Assembly (NCBI GenBank): GCA_033795365.1
Contig: JARYGU010000002.1
Coordinates: forward strand, 248,001 to 312,000
DNA from: JARYGU01 sp033795365
GTDB lineage: Bacteria > Pseudomonadota > Alphaproteobacteria > Rhizobiales > Rhizobiaceae
Direction of reading: 5' to 3'
DNA: 64,000 nucleotides
Shown one piece after another: positions 15,973-23,916 of this stretch (position 1 is the stretch's first letter; each line of letters begins with the position of its first letter). The notes beneath the pieces are model-generated. The model was given only the letters and a program-made list of their open reading frames with translations, did not search any database and was not told where the DNA came from. Both the position numbers and the translations under genes were made by a program.

Positions 15973-16331
15973 AGGAAGCCGAGCACGCCTGGCGACGTAT
16001 CGTCTCTCTCAAGCTGCGCATCCGTCTTCGTGGTGATTTCGAGGAGGGCGCTTCCGCCGTACTTGATTTGATCGTCCTGTTCCTGGTTTTCAGCAGTCTT
16101 CGTTTGTATCTCAAGCAAGGAGACGTGTGTGTCATCGTTCTCCTGGTTGACTCTTGTTTTTGTCGTGATCTCGGAGAGGTTTTTATCGGCCTCGATGATA
16201 GGACGCAGGCCTATTTCCGTCTCCACCGCCCACATCTTGAGTTCCTCGCTGTATTCGCCGGGTATCGGTTCTGACGGTTTCCGTGCGACAGCAAATTGCG
16301 ATAGAAACGAACGACTTCCAGTTGCCTGCAT
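15969..16331 (-). CDS. Graspetide precursor with three tandem cores
   Basis: Product of 120 residues. Residues 1-50 form a leader, including RSFLSQFAVARK, a likely ligase-recognition helix. Residues 53-111 hold three copies of the pattern [SL]EI[TQ]TKTxx[NQ][QL]E[NQR]DD: SEITTKTRVNQENDD (53-67), LEIQTKTAENQEQDD (73-87) and LEITTKTDAQLERDD (97-111). The TKT threonines are candidate donors and the E and DD residues candidate acceptors for side-chain ester links. A short tail ends GVLGFL. The start ATG at 16331 has GGGAG seven bases upstream. The pattern differs from microviridin (TxKYPSD) and from plesiocin (TTxxxxEE). The class is clear from the ligase next door; the product structure is unknown. 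Confidence 0.85.
   Translation of the reverse strand: MQATGSRSFLSQFAVARKPSEPIPGEYSEELKMWAVETEIGLRPIIEADKNLSEITTKTRVNQENDDTHVSLLEIQTKTAENQEQDDQIKYGGSALLEITTKTDAQLERDDTSPGVLGFL
15999..16175 (-). repeat. Three tandem core-peptide repeats in the graspetide precursor
   Basis: The repeats are at 16131-16175, 16071-16115 and 15999-16043, each encoding 15 residues, with starts 60 and 72 bases apart. The amino acids are better conserved than the bases, which indicates selection on the peptide rather than a recent DNA duplication. Confidence 0.85.
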
Positions 16332-16751
16332 ATCTCAGCTCCCATATCGAGCTGAACATAAAGAAGAACTTGCCGGATCGGAACTTGAATCTTCCGTCCG
16401 GATGCCGCTCAGTTGGGAGGGCGTCCGCGAACCGGAATGGGGAAACGCAACCCAAACACCCTCCTTGGCGAAATCCGTTTCAATACTCAGAACCATCTTG
16501 TGGAAAGCCCTGCATGCGGTGAAACTAAGCAAGGAGACGGAACGGGTAAGCGCTTCTATGAGCTATGATATCACGATCATCCTGCTGATGGGGGCCGTCT
16601 GGGTTGCGTTTCTTCTGCGTGCGCTTCTGAAGCGGTATGTCCGCCTAATTTAGGTCCGATGACGAACAGCGGCATCATAGGGTGACTGATTTCCCAGCAA
16701 CTGGCATCCTGCTCGTGTCAGCTCCGTAAATCGCTATTCTAAGACTGCAAG
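16332..16751. other. Upstream region of the graspetide operon
   Basis: This 420-base stretch separates the precursor gene from the oxidase gene on the same strand and should contain the operon promoter, which I could not place with confidence. On the plus strand a short frame (GTG 16519 or ATG 16558 to 16653) would encode a single-helix peptide containing IILLMGAVWVAFLL. Its binding site is poorly spaced, so I do not call it a gene. Confidence 0.4.
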
Positions 16752-18626
16752 TTACGGGCTAACGTCGATCACCAACATCAACCCGCCGCCGCCGTCGACT
16801 TCGACATTGTTGTTCGTCGTATGGTGGGAGATATGGCAATGAACGAGCCACTTCCCTGGACGTTGCGCTTTCCAAACGACATCGTAGCGCTGTCCGGGTG
16901 CGACATTCACCGTATCAGCGAGATAGCGGGCGCTCGGCTGAAGCGTCTCGCCGTCAATGGCGGCTACCTCAAACGGGCCCCCATGGATGTGCATTGGGTG
17001 GATTGCGGTGGTGTGCGATCCGACAAAGCGAACCTTTAAAGTCTGGCCAACCTTCATCTTGATCGTGTCGGTCGCGGGGAACGATTTCCCGTTGATCGTG
17101 AAGAAGTTCGGAAGGGCACCTTCCATGGGCATCGCCGGATACGTCAGCCATTCCCGTTTCACCCATTCCTGAAGTTGCATTGTATATTCAAGATCGGCGG
17201 GGATTGCCTTTGCCGGATCGCGGGGATCGATGATCAGGGCACCGTATAGTCCCAGTGATTGCTGTCGGTCGACGTGATCATGGGTGTGATAAAAATAGGT
17301 GCCCGATTGGCCGACCGTATATTCGTATGAGAATGTCTCACCGGGCTCGATTGGGTCCTGGGTGATATGGGCTGGGCCGTCCATTTCGTTTGGCAGGATC
17401 AAACCATGCCAGTGAACAGTGGTGCTCTCCGGCAGCTTGTTCGTGACATTGATCTTCACGCGGTCGCCTTCAACCACGCGCAGGGTAGGGCCGGGAACCT
17501 GATCGTTATAGGCGTAGGCCTCGACCGTTTCACCAGGGAGGATCGGCCATTGAATGACTGATGCTGTCAGATCGAAAACCTTCACTCCATTTTCGATGCG
17601 GGGTTCTAGGACCTGTGCTCCGGCCGCGTCTGACGCTGCTTTGAAATTGACTAGTCGAGGGTCAACGGCAGCCATATCACGCATGGCATCGCCGGGTGTA
17701 TCGAATGCCATGATCATGCCGGGAGCCATGATGGCACCACCAACGTCGTGGGCGCTCAGGTGCATGTTCACTTTGGTGAAGGGATAGGCGAAGCCTGCAG
17801 CAAGCATCAATGTGGTGAAGCTTGCCATAGCGGCGATCTGGGTGCGGGTAGGGGCAAAGGCTCTATTCTGACCAGCAAATTCATGTTGCTGATGACCCTG
17901 GTCGTGCTCGCTATGATCTGGCTGTTCTCCATGCCCCGCATGCTGCTGGTGGGCATCACGCGAGCGTTCAGTCATCAGTCCATGCTTAAGGTTTTTCGCG
18001 ACGAGCCAGACATTGAAAGGATACGCGACGGCAAAGCCGACACCGATACCCAGCGCCATCACGCCCCAGAACAGCATTTCTCCTGGCCACATAGCCCGCA
18101 TATCACGGCCCATCATTAGGATGGCCATCACGGGAGCCATTCCCGCCATCATGGCGTTCATGCTGATAAATTCCGGCATGAACGAGTTTTTGACATTCTG
18201 CCAATAGCTGCCGCCCATCATGTTCTTCATGAACAGCGCCTGGAAGATGAAGAGGCCGAGTGTGAAGCCCGCAATATACTCGATGATGATGTCGAGCCAC
18301 ATCGGCAGGCCCAAGATGGCTGTGACCGCCGCTGCGATGATGATGCCGGTGGCGTCACCGGCGACGCAATGGATGGTGGAGCCGATGCCTTGCTTCCAGA
18401 GGGGTTTGATGAACTCCTCGTGCGTTCCAGGCGCAGGTTCTTTGTCCGCGAGGATATAGAGGAGCAGTCCGACCGGACCGAGATAGAGCGTGACGAGGAT
18501 GAACCCCCACTTCATTACGGCCGGTTCCGGATTGTTTCGAAACTGATCCCAGGCGACGTAAAGCGTGCTCAGCCCCGCAAGGATGAACCAGACGAACAAC
18601 AGGTAGTCGATAGGCTGAATGAACAC
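16752..18626 (-). CDS. DUF4396-multicopper oxidase fusion with His-rich linker
   Basis: Product of 624 residues. Residues 1-215 are a polytopic DUF4396-type membrane domain with Met-rich helices (KNMMGGSYW, NAMMAGMAPVMAILMMG). Residues about 222-250 form a His-rich hydrophilic linker with repeated HQQHAGHGEQPDHSEHDQGH. Another helix precedes a multicopper oxidase domain from about 340 to the end. The copper ligand motifs are TVHWHG (about 403-408), YFYHTHDH (about 444-451), HPMHIHG (about 543-549) and HCHISHH (about 596-602). It probably oxidises Cu(I) or traps copper in the periplasm. The GTG start at 18626 has an ideal AAGGAGG five bases upstream. It is controlled from a MerR-type copper promoter at 18663-18693. 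Confidence 0.88.
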   Translation of the reverse strand: MFIQPIDYLLFVWFILAGLSTLYVAWDQFRNNPEPAVMKWGFILVTLYLGPVGLLLYILADKEPAPGTHEEFIKPLWKQGIGSTIHCVAGDATGIIIAAAVTAILGLPMWLDIIIEYIAGFTLGLFIFQALFMKNMMGGSYWQNVKNSFMPEFISMNAMMAGMAPVMAILMMGRDMRAMWPGEMLFWGVMALGIGVGFAVAYPFNVWLVAKNLKHGLMTERSRDAHQQHAGHGEQPDHSEHDQGHQQHEFAGQNRAFAPTRTQIAAMASFTTLMLAAGFAYPFTKVNMHLSAHDVGGAIMAPGMIMAFDTPGDAMRDMAAVDPRLVNFKAASDAAGAQVLEPRIENGVKVFDLTASVIQWPILPGETVEAYAYNDQVPGPTLRVVEGDRVKINVTNKLPESTTVHWHGLILPNEMDGPAHITQDPIEPGETFSYEYTVGQSGTYFYHTHDHVDRQQSLGLYGALIIDPRDPAKAIPADLEYTMQLQEWVKREWLTYPAMPMEGALPNFFTINGKSFPATDTIKMKVGQTLKVRFVGSHTTAIHPMHIHGGPFEVAAIDGETLQPSARYLADTVNVAPGQRYDVVWKAQRPGKWLVHCHISHHTTNNNVEVDGGGGLMLVIDVSP

Positions 18627-18662
18627 TGCTTCCTCCTTCACGTCTGCGAATCCAGTCCGGGG

Positions 18663-18693
18663 ACGCTACAGGTTACCAGTGTTGGAAGGTCAA
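18663..18693 (-). promoter_or_regulatory. CueR-type copper promoter of the oxidase gene
   Basis: On the minus strand TTGACC (18688-18693) and TAGCGT (18663-18668) lie exactly 19 bases apart. The spacer reads TTCCAACACTGGTAACCTG, an imperfect dyad centred on ACAC, as in CueR-controlled promoters. It lies 37 bases upstream of the GTG start and supports copper-responsive expression. Confidence 0.75.
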
Positions 18694-19083
18694 CCGCCCG
18701 AAATAGGCGTTTGAAGATTGGATCGAAGGTCGGAAATTATCTCAAACAGTTCTGCGGACAAGTCCTGAAGGGTGATGATCAACGCAATCACCAATTTGGT
18801 GCTAGCGACAAACCATCGCTTTCATTGTTCACGCGGGACTTTCAAACGGATATTGTACTGGCCGCTGATGGAAATCCAGCAGCTCCATATCCGCCGCCGC
18901 CTTCAGCATTGATTTACCGTACCAGTGCAAGAGGTGCGGCCAATGTTGATCTCTTATTCAGGGCTCCATACCTCCGCCCGGTGCTGGTTCGCGCCGACGC
19001 GCCATGGGATTTTCCGGAAGCCAATCAGTCCGAACACACCTTGCTTCCGCAAGCTGTAAAGCAGCGCCAGGAAGGAAAACGAC
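18694..19083. other. Gene-free stretch
   Basis: No frame here has a binding site and protein-like composition. It separates the oxidase promoter from the possible small gene at 19084. A weak dyad ATCACCAATTTGGTGCT is visible near 18800. Nothing else was recognised. Confidence 0.4.
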
Positions 19084-19167
19084 ATGTCACTTTTTGATCG
19101 TGCAGGCATCGCCCTGCTAGCAGTCGAAATCGTGTACTTCATGATCGCTCCGGCGATCTTGTCGTAA
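19084..19167 (+). CDS. Possible 27-residue single-helix membrane peptide
   Basis: A short frame of 27 codons begins MSLFDRAG and continues with one hydrophobic helix, IALLAVEIVYFMIAPAIL, ending in Ser. An AGGAAGG sequence lies seven bases before the ATG, a much better binding site than random frames usually show. A strong ten-pair hairpin begins eight bases after the stop. The helix size resembles small membrane proteins such as transporter or oxidase accessory peptides, but no family was recognised. It is below the length used by most gene finders. The reading is plausible rather than proven. Confidence 0.45.
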   Translation: MSLFDRAGIALLAVEIVYFMIAPAILS

Positions 19168-19174
19168 AACGAGA

Positions 19175-19202
19175 TGTGCGGGGCCTTGCACTGCCCCGCA
19201 CA
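19175..19202 (+). terminator. Strong hairpin after the small frame
   Basis: TGTGCGGGGC (19175-19184) pairs perfectly with GCCCCGCACA (19193-19202) around an eight-base loop. No U-tract follows, so it may be a transcript-stabilising 3' end or a factor-dependent terminator. Confidence 0.5.
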
Positions 19203-19405
19203 TTGCATTGATCGGAAGTGAAACGACCGACTTTTTGATACGTTGAGCTTATGTGTCGGCCATAACGGTGTCAAGAATTCGCGGCCTTACACGGGTACAT
19301 TTTCGATTCTGATGTGATGTTTCATGCGGTCTGCGAACGCGTCGCAGCAAGCCTGTCTTCCTCCTCGGCTTAGGGCGCACTCAATGTTCAGACATAGGCC
19401 ACTCA

Positions 19406-20212
19406 TCAAAGATCGATCACAAAACCCGGCTGAAAACCGGTTTGTTCTTTGCGGTATCCCTTCGGATTGCAGATCACGCGAGTCCTCCCTAACCGGTAAT
19501 CAAACAACCGGTGGACATGGCCATGGACCCAGAGTTCGGGTTGTTCTTGCTCGATCAAATCCGTCAGGTCTGATACGAACGCGGCATTGGTAGGATTTCC
19601 TTTGAAGCGGGGATCGAGAGACCATGGCGTTGGTGCGTGGTGGGTCAATACGACCGTTTTCCCCTCGAATGGCCGCGACAGCTCCGCATTGATGAAAGCT
19701 CTGCTCGCATTGTGGCGAGTGATCAATTCTCGGGCCATGAGCAGTCCAGGCATGCCGGTCTCATGCCACCCAGAGCGATAAATCTCTCGAAAATCCACCA
19801 CGTACCGCTTGCAAAAGTTAATCGCGACCTCACGCCGGTCGGGCAGCGGAATTTCCTCGTCCTGACCCCAAGGAATTTCGAAATCTGTCCACAGCGTAGC
19901 GCCGATTATACGAACGTCACCTAAAACCAGGGTCTCGTTTTCCAGAACGGTGACATTGCCCGCGCTGGTCTTCTGCTTCGCGATTTTCAGCGCCGCATCG
20001 ATTGTAGTGCCATAACAGTCGTGATTGCCTAAGACCATGACGACCGGCATTCGAGGACTGATGTGACGCGATAGAAATTCCATGGACATCTGAATGATAT
20101 CCGAAATATCCCCTGCGCAGATGCAAATGTCAGCATCAGGGATCAAGACGTGTTCCGGTTGGGAAAGTTCGGCGTGGGTGACGTGCATGTCACTGATCAG
20201 CCAGGCTCTCAT
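19406..20212 (-). CDS. Calcineurin-like metallophosphoesterase
   Basis: Product of 268 residues with the full set of metallophosphoesterase motifs: ISDMH (residues 6-10), CAGDIS (about 32-37), LGNHDC (about 60-65), VLTHHAP (about 189-195) and VHGHVHRLFD (about 233-242). These bind two metal ions and cleave phosphoester bonds; the substrate cannot be read from the sequence. It lies 154 bases downstream of the FtsH-like gene on the same strand and may be the last gene of that operon. Similar enzymes occur both in housekeeping roles and in defence-linked loci. An involvement with the protease is only inference. Confidence 0.85.
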   Translation of the reverse strand: MRAWLISDMHVTHAELSQPEHVLIPDADICICAGDISDIIQMSMEFLSRHISPRMPVVMVLGNHDCYGTTIDAALKIAKQKTSAGNVTVLENETLVLGDVRIIGATLWTDFEIPWGQDEEIPLPDRREVAINFCKRYVVDFREIYRSGWHETGMPGLLMARELITRHNASRAFINAELSRPFEGKTVVLTHHAPTPWSLDPRFKGNPTNAAFVSDLTDLIEQEQPELWVHGHVHRLFDYRLGRTRVICNPKGYRKEQTGFQPGFVIDL

Positions 20213-20366
20213 GCTATTATCCTATTGATGGAGATGGTGAGGTGACCGAGCCGCGAGCAAGTCCTGGCCGGGAAGTGCTCAATTTGCGTGCCGTTAGTCG
20301 GAGAAGATGGTTAGCCGATCTCAGGGACTGGTTGGTTCGATAAAAGGTTATGCCGGATTGCGGCGT

Positions 20367-22379
20367 TCACCCTTTGATTGCTGCGAGAGTCGTATCCGAT
20401 GTTGGTCTGCAGCCAACCAAGGGGTCCAGGAATTCCGCTAACCGTTCTCCTGTGAGTTTACGTTCAGACCTCAAGGCATTGGCGAGATGAAGGAGGGCAT
20501 CTCGGTTTGCCTCCAGCGCCGCCTTTGCCCGAGCGAACTCCGCCTGCAAAATCCGGTCTACTTCGAAGCGGAGACCGGACAACCGTGTGAATAGATCGGG
20601 ATCGTTGGAGCCAAGGAACGGCTTTGGCACGATGTGAAGCGAGCGTCCCATGCCAAACATCGAGACCATTTTCACCGCTAGATCAGTTGCTCCGGCTAGA
20701 TCGCTGCCTGGGGTTCCGCCTGCGGTCGTCGAACGGTCGCCCAGAACCAGCTGTTCTGCAACCATCCCACCGAGCTGCATAGCGATATCCGCGCGGAAGG
20801 AATTTTCAGTTCGAATTGCTAGTGCTGGAACCGAGATTGTAGTTCGCCCATGCGAATCTTCGCCGTCTTCGGGACGATGGTCGAGATCAAAGACTTCGAC
20901 GGAGTCAATCGTTCCTACATCGAAGAGCTTTGCCAAAATCGCATGGCCAGCTTCATGCAGACAAACACGCCAGTCGTCGTCCTTCGACAGCTGGATTTCT
21001 GCGGGTAACTCCACGAGAACATCCGATATCGTGGGAGATCGACCGTCTAGCCGGGCTTTCTGCCGTGCACGGCGGGCTAAGTATTCAAGGTCCGCACCGG
21101 TCCGTCCAGGAAGACGTCGCGCGATTTCGGTAAGGCTGGGATCGCCAGCGAGTTCAGGAAGATAGTAGGCGAGAATCTCTGCTCGCGCAGAGGCGTGCGG
21201 CTTGCCAATATGAATGTGCTTTTCGAGGCGTCCGGCTCGTAGAAATGCCGGGTCTATCCTTTCGGGAAGGTTCGTCGCACCTATAATGACTACGCCCTCG
21301 CGTCCTGACGCTCCATCTATAGCTTCAAGAGCAGCATTGATTACCTCAAGGACGTATTGGGCGTTATCTCCGCTCAATTTCGCGCGGTCGCCGAAAGCGT
21401 CGAATTCATCGATCAGCAAAATCGAAGGCGCATTTGCTTTTGCTTCTGCGAAATCGGCGTACATCGCTCGCAGCAGATCACCAAGATGCCCGCCGGATTG
21501 CCACTTTGCCAGTGACGTTGGGACCAAATGCAGATCGCACTCGGCTGCGAGCGCGATAGCAAAGCTCGTTTTACCAACTCCAGGTGATCCATACAGAAGA
21601 ATTCCTTTGTCTACGTCGGTCCACGGGAGAACTCCTTTACGCCAGGCGTCGAGGTCTGCTTTGAGGCGAAGTCCCCAGTTTCCGGCCTCGCCAAACGACG
21701 TGATGGGGAGCGGCGTACGTGCATGTTTTGCTTTTGACACAACTTGGCGAAGCCTTTGAATTGCAGGAGCAGCCGGTCGGCCCCGACGAAACACGGCATC
21801 AATAAATGGGGCGTCCTGCTTACTTAGAAACGAAATGTCATGGTTTGTAAGAGGGCCGGTCCGCAGCAGGCGCGAAAGGTCATTGAAGTACCGCTCTGAT
21901 ATCTCCAGTTCGATGATCTTATCCGCAGCCGCACTAAATTCTGGATGAAGCTCACCTCCCATCGGCAGGAATATAATCAGCTTCCGATAAGGTAATTGCT
22001 TCTGCGGTTGAAAATCCCATTGTCCTTTTTTGCCTCGCGGAGAATGGCAGAAAACATTCAGGACCAAGTTCGCCTGCTTATTCAAAGCGGTGAAGCAGAG
22101 TTCAGACAGATACTCGAAGTCGTCCAGCGACCAATTTCGAGGTGTCCGGACTACGAGGACGTAGGTCTCTGCAGCAAAAAAATCCCGTTCGGCCTTCAGC
22201 AACCGTATTAACGCGCAGTACGCGACAAACAAGCGCGGGCTATTCGCTAGGCAATCCAGCGCGGCGTTTTTGTTGAAAGGAATAGGCGAATTGGAAAGCG
22301 CTTCCGCGAACTTCTGTCTTGACCGAGCAAGGTTCTCCAGAGCCCTCTTCAAGCCTTTATCGGGCTCCGCCAACTTCAT
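20367..22379 (-). CDS. Soluble FtsH-like AAA ATPase/M41 zinc protease
   Basis: Product of 670 residues without membrane helices. Residues 1-230 form an unrecognised N-terminal region. The AAA module has Walker A GSPGVGKT (264-271), a pore-like KWQSGGHLGD (292-301), Walker B ILLIDEFDAFG (320-330) and FLRAGRLEKHIHIG (379-392). In the last, the second FtsH arginine finger (GRFDR) is replaced by lysine. The M41 domain carries CLHEAGHAILAK (zinc motif 475-479) and the third ligand Asp560 in GSDLAGATD. FtsH normally is membrane bound and degrades proteins processively; here the anchor is lost. The start overlaps the stop of the small partner gene (ATGA, 22376-22379). Target and trigger are unknown. 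Confidence 0.87.
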   Translation of the reverse strand: MKLAEPDKGLKRALENLARSRQKFAEALSNSPIPFNKNAALDCLANSPRLFVAYCALIRLLKAERDFFAAETYVLVVRTPRNWSLDDFEYLSELCFTALNKQANLVLNVFCHSPRGKKGQWDFQPQKQLPYRKLIIFLPMGGELHPEFSAAADKIIELEISERYFNDLSRLLRTGPLTNHDISFLSKQDAPFIDAVFRRGRPAAPAIQRLRQVVSKAKHARTPLPITSFGEAGNWGLRLKADLDAWRKGVLPWTDVDKGILLYGSPGVGKTSFAIALAAECDLHLVPTSLAKWQSGGHLGDLLRAMYADFAEAKANAPSILLIDEFDAFGDRAKLSGDNAQYVLEVINAALEAIDGASGREGVVIIGATNLPERIDPAFLRAGRLEKHIHIGKPHASARAEILAYYLPELAGDPSLTEIARRLPGRTGADLEYLARRARQKARLDGRSPTISDVLVELPAEIQLSKDDDWRVCLHEAGHAILAKLFDVGTIDSVEVFDLDHRPEDGEDSHGRTTISVPALAIRTENSFRADIAMQLGGMVAEQLVLGDRSTTAGGTPGSDLAGATDLAVKMVSMFGMGRSLHIVPKPFLGSNDPDLFTRLSGLRFEVDRILQAEFARAKAALEANRDALLHLANALRSERKLTGERLAEFLDPLVGCRPTSDTTLAAIKG

Positions 22380-22711
22380 TGGAGCTTCCCCGCGTTCGGA
22401 AGCATTGAAGGGCCAAGCCTGTACCAGCGATTGAACGTCCGAACGAGGCCTGAAGCCTGGTCTACATAGAACAACTCCGTCGTTGCTCCGACGTTGCCAT
22501 CTTTGATGTTTGGGTGCCCGTCCATCTTTCCGACAAGAATTGGAACGGCCCGCTTCGCAGCGACCCATTCGGAAATTGTCACGCCGGTTTCGACTCCAGC
22601 AGGACCAAAGCGAGCGACATCTTCAAGTGCGGTGGCAAGGGCGCGCAGGCGTTCAACGAGTTCAGGTAGCTCGGTTTCAGGTGCGACACTAACTAAATCA
22701 TTCAATCTCAT
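22376..22711 (-). CDS. Small partner protein of the FtsH-like protease
   Basis: Product of 111 residues, not recognised. The N-terminal half is helical and Leu-rich (ETELPELVERLRALATALEDVARFG). The second half contains ISEWVAAKRAVPILVGKMDGHPNIKDG, then FYVDQASGLVRTFNRWYRLG. It has no signal peptide and looks cytoplasmic. The ATG at 22711 has GGAG seven bases upstream. The stop codon overlaps the start of the protease gene, which implies coupled expression and probably a direct role such as adaptor, inhibitor or sensor. That role is inferred from position only. Confidence 0.65.
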   Translation of the reverse strand: MRLNDLVSVAPETELPELVERLRALATALEDVARFGPAGVETGVTISEWVAAKRAVPILVGKMDGHPNIKDGNVGATTELFYVDQASGLVRTFNRWYRLGPSMLPNAGKLQ

Positions 22712-22874
22712 CGATAGCTCCGTTGCAGCGTGTCTGGGGCTCAGCGTCGGCGGGCGACATCCAGTGCGACCACGTGAGACGAGGAACTCATCTCACGTTC
22801 GGACTGCGATTCGGGACGTCGACTGGAGAAAAGAAGAACCATGAGTCTGCATCGTGTGTCAATAAATTGCATAT

Positions 22875-22887
22875 GATACTCAGTATC
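22875..22887. promoter_or_regulatory. Candidate operator of the double-HTH regulator
   Basis: GATACT-C-AGTATC is a perfect 13-base palindrome in the 232-base gap between the divergent small partner gene and the HTH regulator. It is well placed for a dimeric repressor to control both directions. No -35/-10 pair could be fixed around it. Confidence 0.5.
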
Positions 22888-22943
22888 CGCATCACTTGTG
22901 CATAATGTTGACATTTCTGCGGTGGGAGCTTCTGTCCCTCTTT

Positions 22944-23447
22944 ATGGATTTTCACGCGGGAAGTTTTCGTGCTGCTCGGTCCTTGCTTGGCTTAGGACAA
23001 GCGGACGTTTCTGTTCGTGCGGACGTTGACCGCAATGTGGTCTTCAGGGTCGAGGCTGGGAAGTATCGGCGAGCGTTTCGACCGCAGACCGTTAAGCTGC
23101 AGCGATTTTTCGAGAGGGCGGGAATCGAGTTCGCGCAGGCGACCCCCGAGCATGGGCCCGGTATCCTTTGGGATACCGAGAAGCTAGACGTTCTGGTTCC
23201 GAGAGGGCACTTGCGAGCCGGTCGGGCACTTGCTGGTCTACTCCAGGCAGACTTGGCGTCGCAGGCGGGGGTCACGCAAAGCCTTATCAGCCGGTTTGCG
23301 AGCGGCAAAACTCAAACCATACCTACAGAAGAGTTCAATAAGATCGCGATAGCTCTGAAGAGGGCCGGTGTGGTTTTGCTCGACGAGCCCAAAAAACACG
23401 AAGCCGGAGTTCGTTTAGAACGAGCATCCGAGCGGTCATCCGATTAG
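22944..23447 (+). CDS. Regulator with two XRE-type helix-turn-helix domains
   Basis: Product of 167 residues with two XRE-like domains: residues 4-65 (FRAARSLLGLGQADVSVRADVDRNVVFRVEAG) and about 90-150 (LRAGRALAGLLQADLASQAGVTQSLISRFASG). Each has the normal five-helix pattern followed by a short tail. A tandem arrangement allows one chain to contact both half-sites. The ATG at 22944 is chosen because it begins the first domain; an upstream extension adds only hydrophobic residues. It is divergent from the protease operon and most likely represses it through the palindrome at 22875-22887. The family call is firm; the regulated genes are inferred. Confidence 0.8.
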   Translation: MDFHAGSFRAARSLLGLGQADVSVRADVDRNVVFRVEAGKYRRAFRPQTVKLQRFFERAGIEFAQATPEHGPGILWDTEKLDVLVPRGHLRAGRALAGLLQADLASQAGVTQSLISRFASGKTQTIPTEEFNKIAIALKRAGVVLLDEPKKHEAGVRLERASERSSD

Positions 23448-23474
23448 CCGCCACACATTTTAGGAGCGAGAAAG

Positions 23475-23491
23475 CCCAGCCAAAGGCTGGG
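23475..23491. terminator. Short hairpin after the HTH regulator
   Basis: CCCAGCC-AAA-GGCTGGG forms a seven-pair stem 28 bases after the regulator stop. There is no clear U-tract on the plus strand. It may end the regulator transcript. Confidence 0.5.
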
Positions 23492-23509
23492 TCCAAGGCG
23501 TTGCGCCAC

Positions 23510-23562
23510 ATCAGGCTGAAGCAGCTACAGCGCAATTTGGTAGCGCGCAGCTTCAGCCTGAT
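23510..23562. repeat. 53-base inverted repeat near the island/core junction
   Basis: ATCAGGCTGAAGC (23510-23522) and GCTTCAGCCTGAT (23550-23562) are perfect 13-base inverted arms. Inside, GCTAC (23524-23528) pairs with GTAGC (23540-23544), giving an almost continuous long hairpin. It sits where gene content changes from accessory to core. It could be a terminator, a dispersed hairpin repeat or a trace of integration. Confidence 0.6.
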
Positions 23563-23916
23563 TCAATGAAGGGAGTGGCTCGGTAAGTCGGCTCACATCG
23601 ATCTGATGCTCACCTATCGCCCCCGGGTCCAATGGGTTTATTGCATCGCCCGTTTATTGCCATAGCTGCACGAGGCAGCAGGACACATATAGGGACTTCG
23701 ACCGCTCAAGAAAAGGGTGTTTCGTGACAGAATTACCGTGCCCTGAGGTCAAGGCGGATTTTAGGGAAAGTTTACGGCCGATCGCCATCATGCCCGGCAG
23801 CAGGAAGGATGGCATGTTTCGCTGCCTGTGGGTATCGGGGGATATCTCCGAGGCGGAATTTGGTCTACCGCCGGTCTCGTTCTACAATAACGCATATTTT
23901 CGAATCGGTGCCGACC
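23563..23916. other. Upstream region of thyA
   Basis: No independent gene was recognised. A frame starting at 23724 runs into thyA in the wrong phase and has no family signal. The thyA promoter should lie here but no consensus pair stands out. Confidence 0.45.

Noticed and set aside
15999..16175. Repeats considered as a short CRISPR-like array
   Set aside because: The repeat conservation is at protein level inside an open frame next to an ATP-grasp ligase. Spacing is unequal and there are no cas genes.
16519..16653. Short plus-strand frame with one hydrophobic helix
   Set aside because: Start and ribosome site are poorly spaced, and it is not near an obvious partner gene.
18369..19097. Plus-strand frame running from inside the oxidase gene to 19097
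   Set aside because: It is antisense to the oxidase at its start, covers the copper promoter and has no domain signal.
22376..23447. Small partner and XRE regulator considered a toxin-antitoxin pair
   Set aside because: The small gene is coupled to the protease rather than to the regulator, the two are divergent, and no toxin fold is visible.
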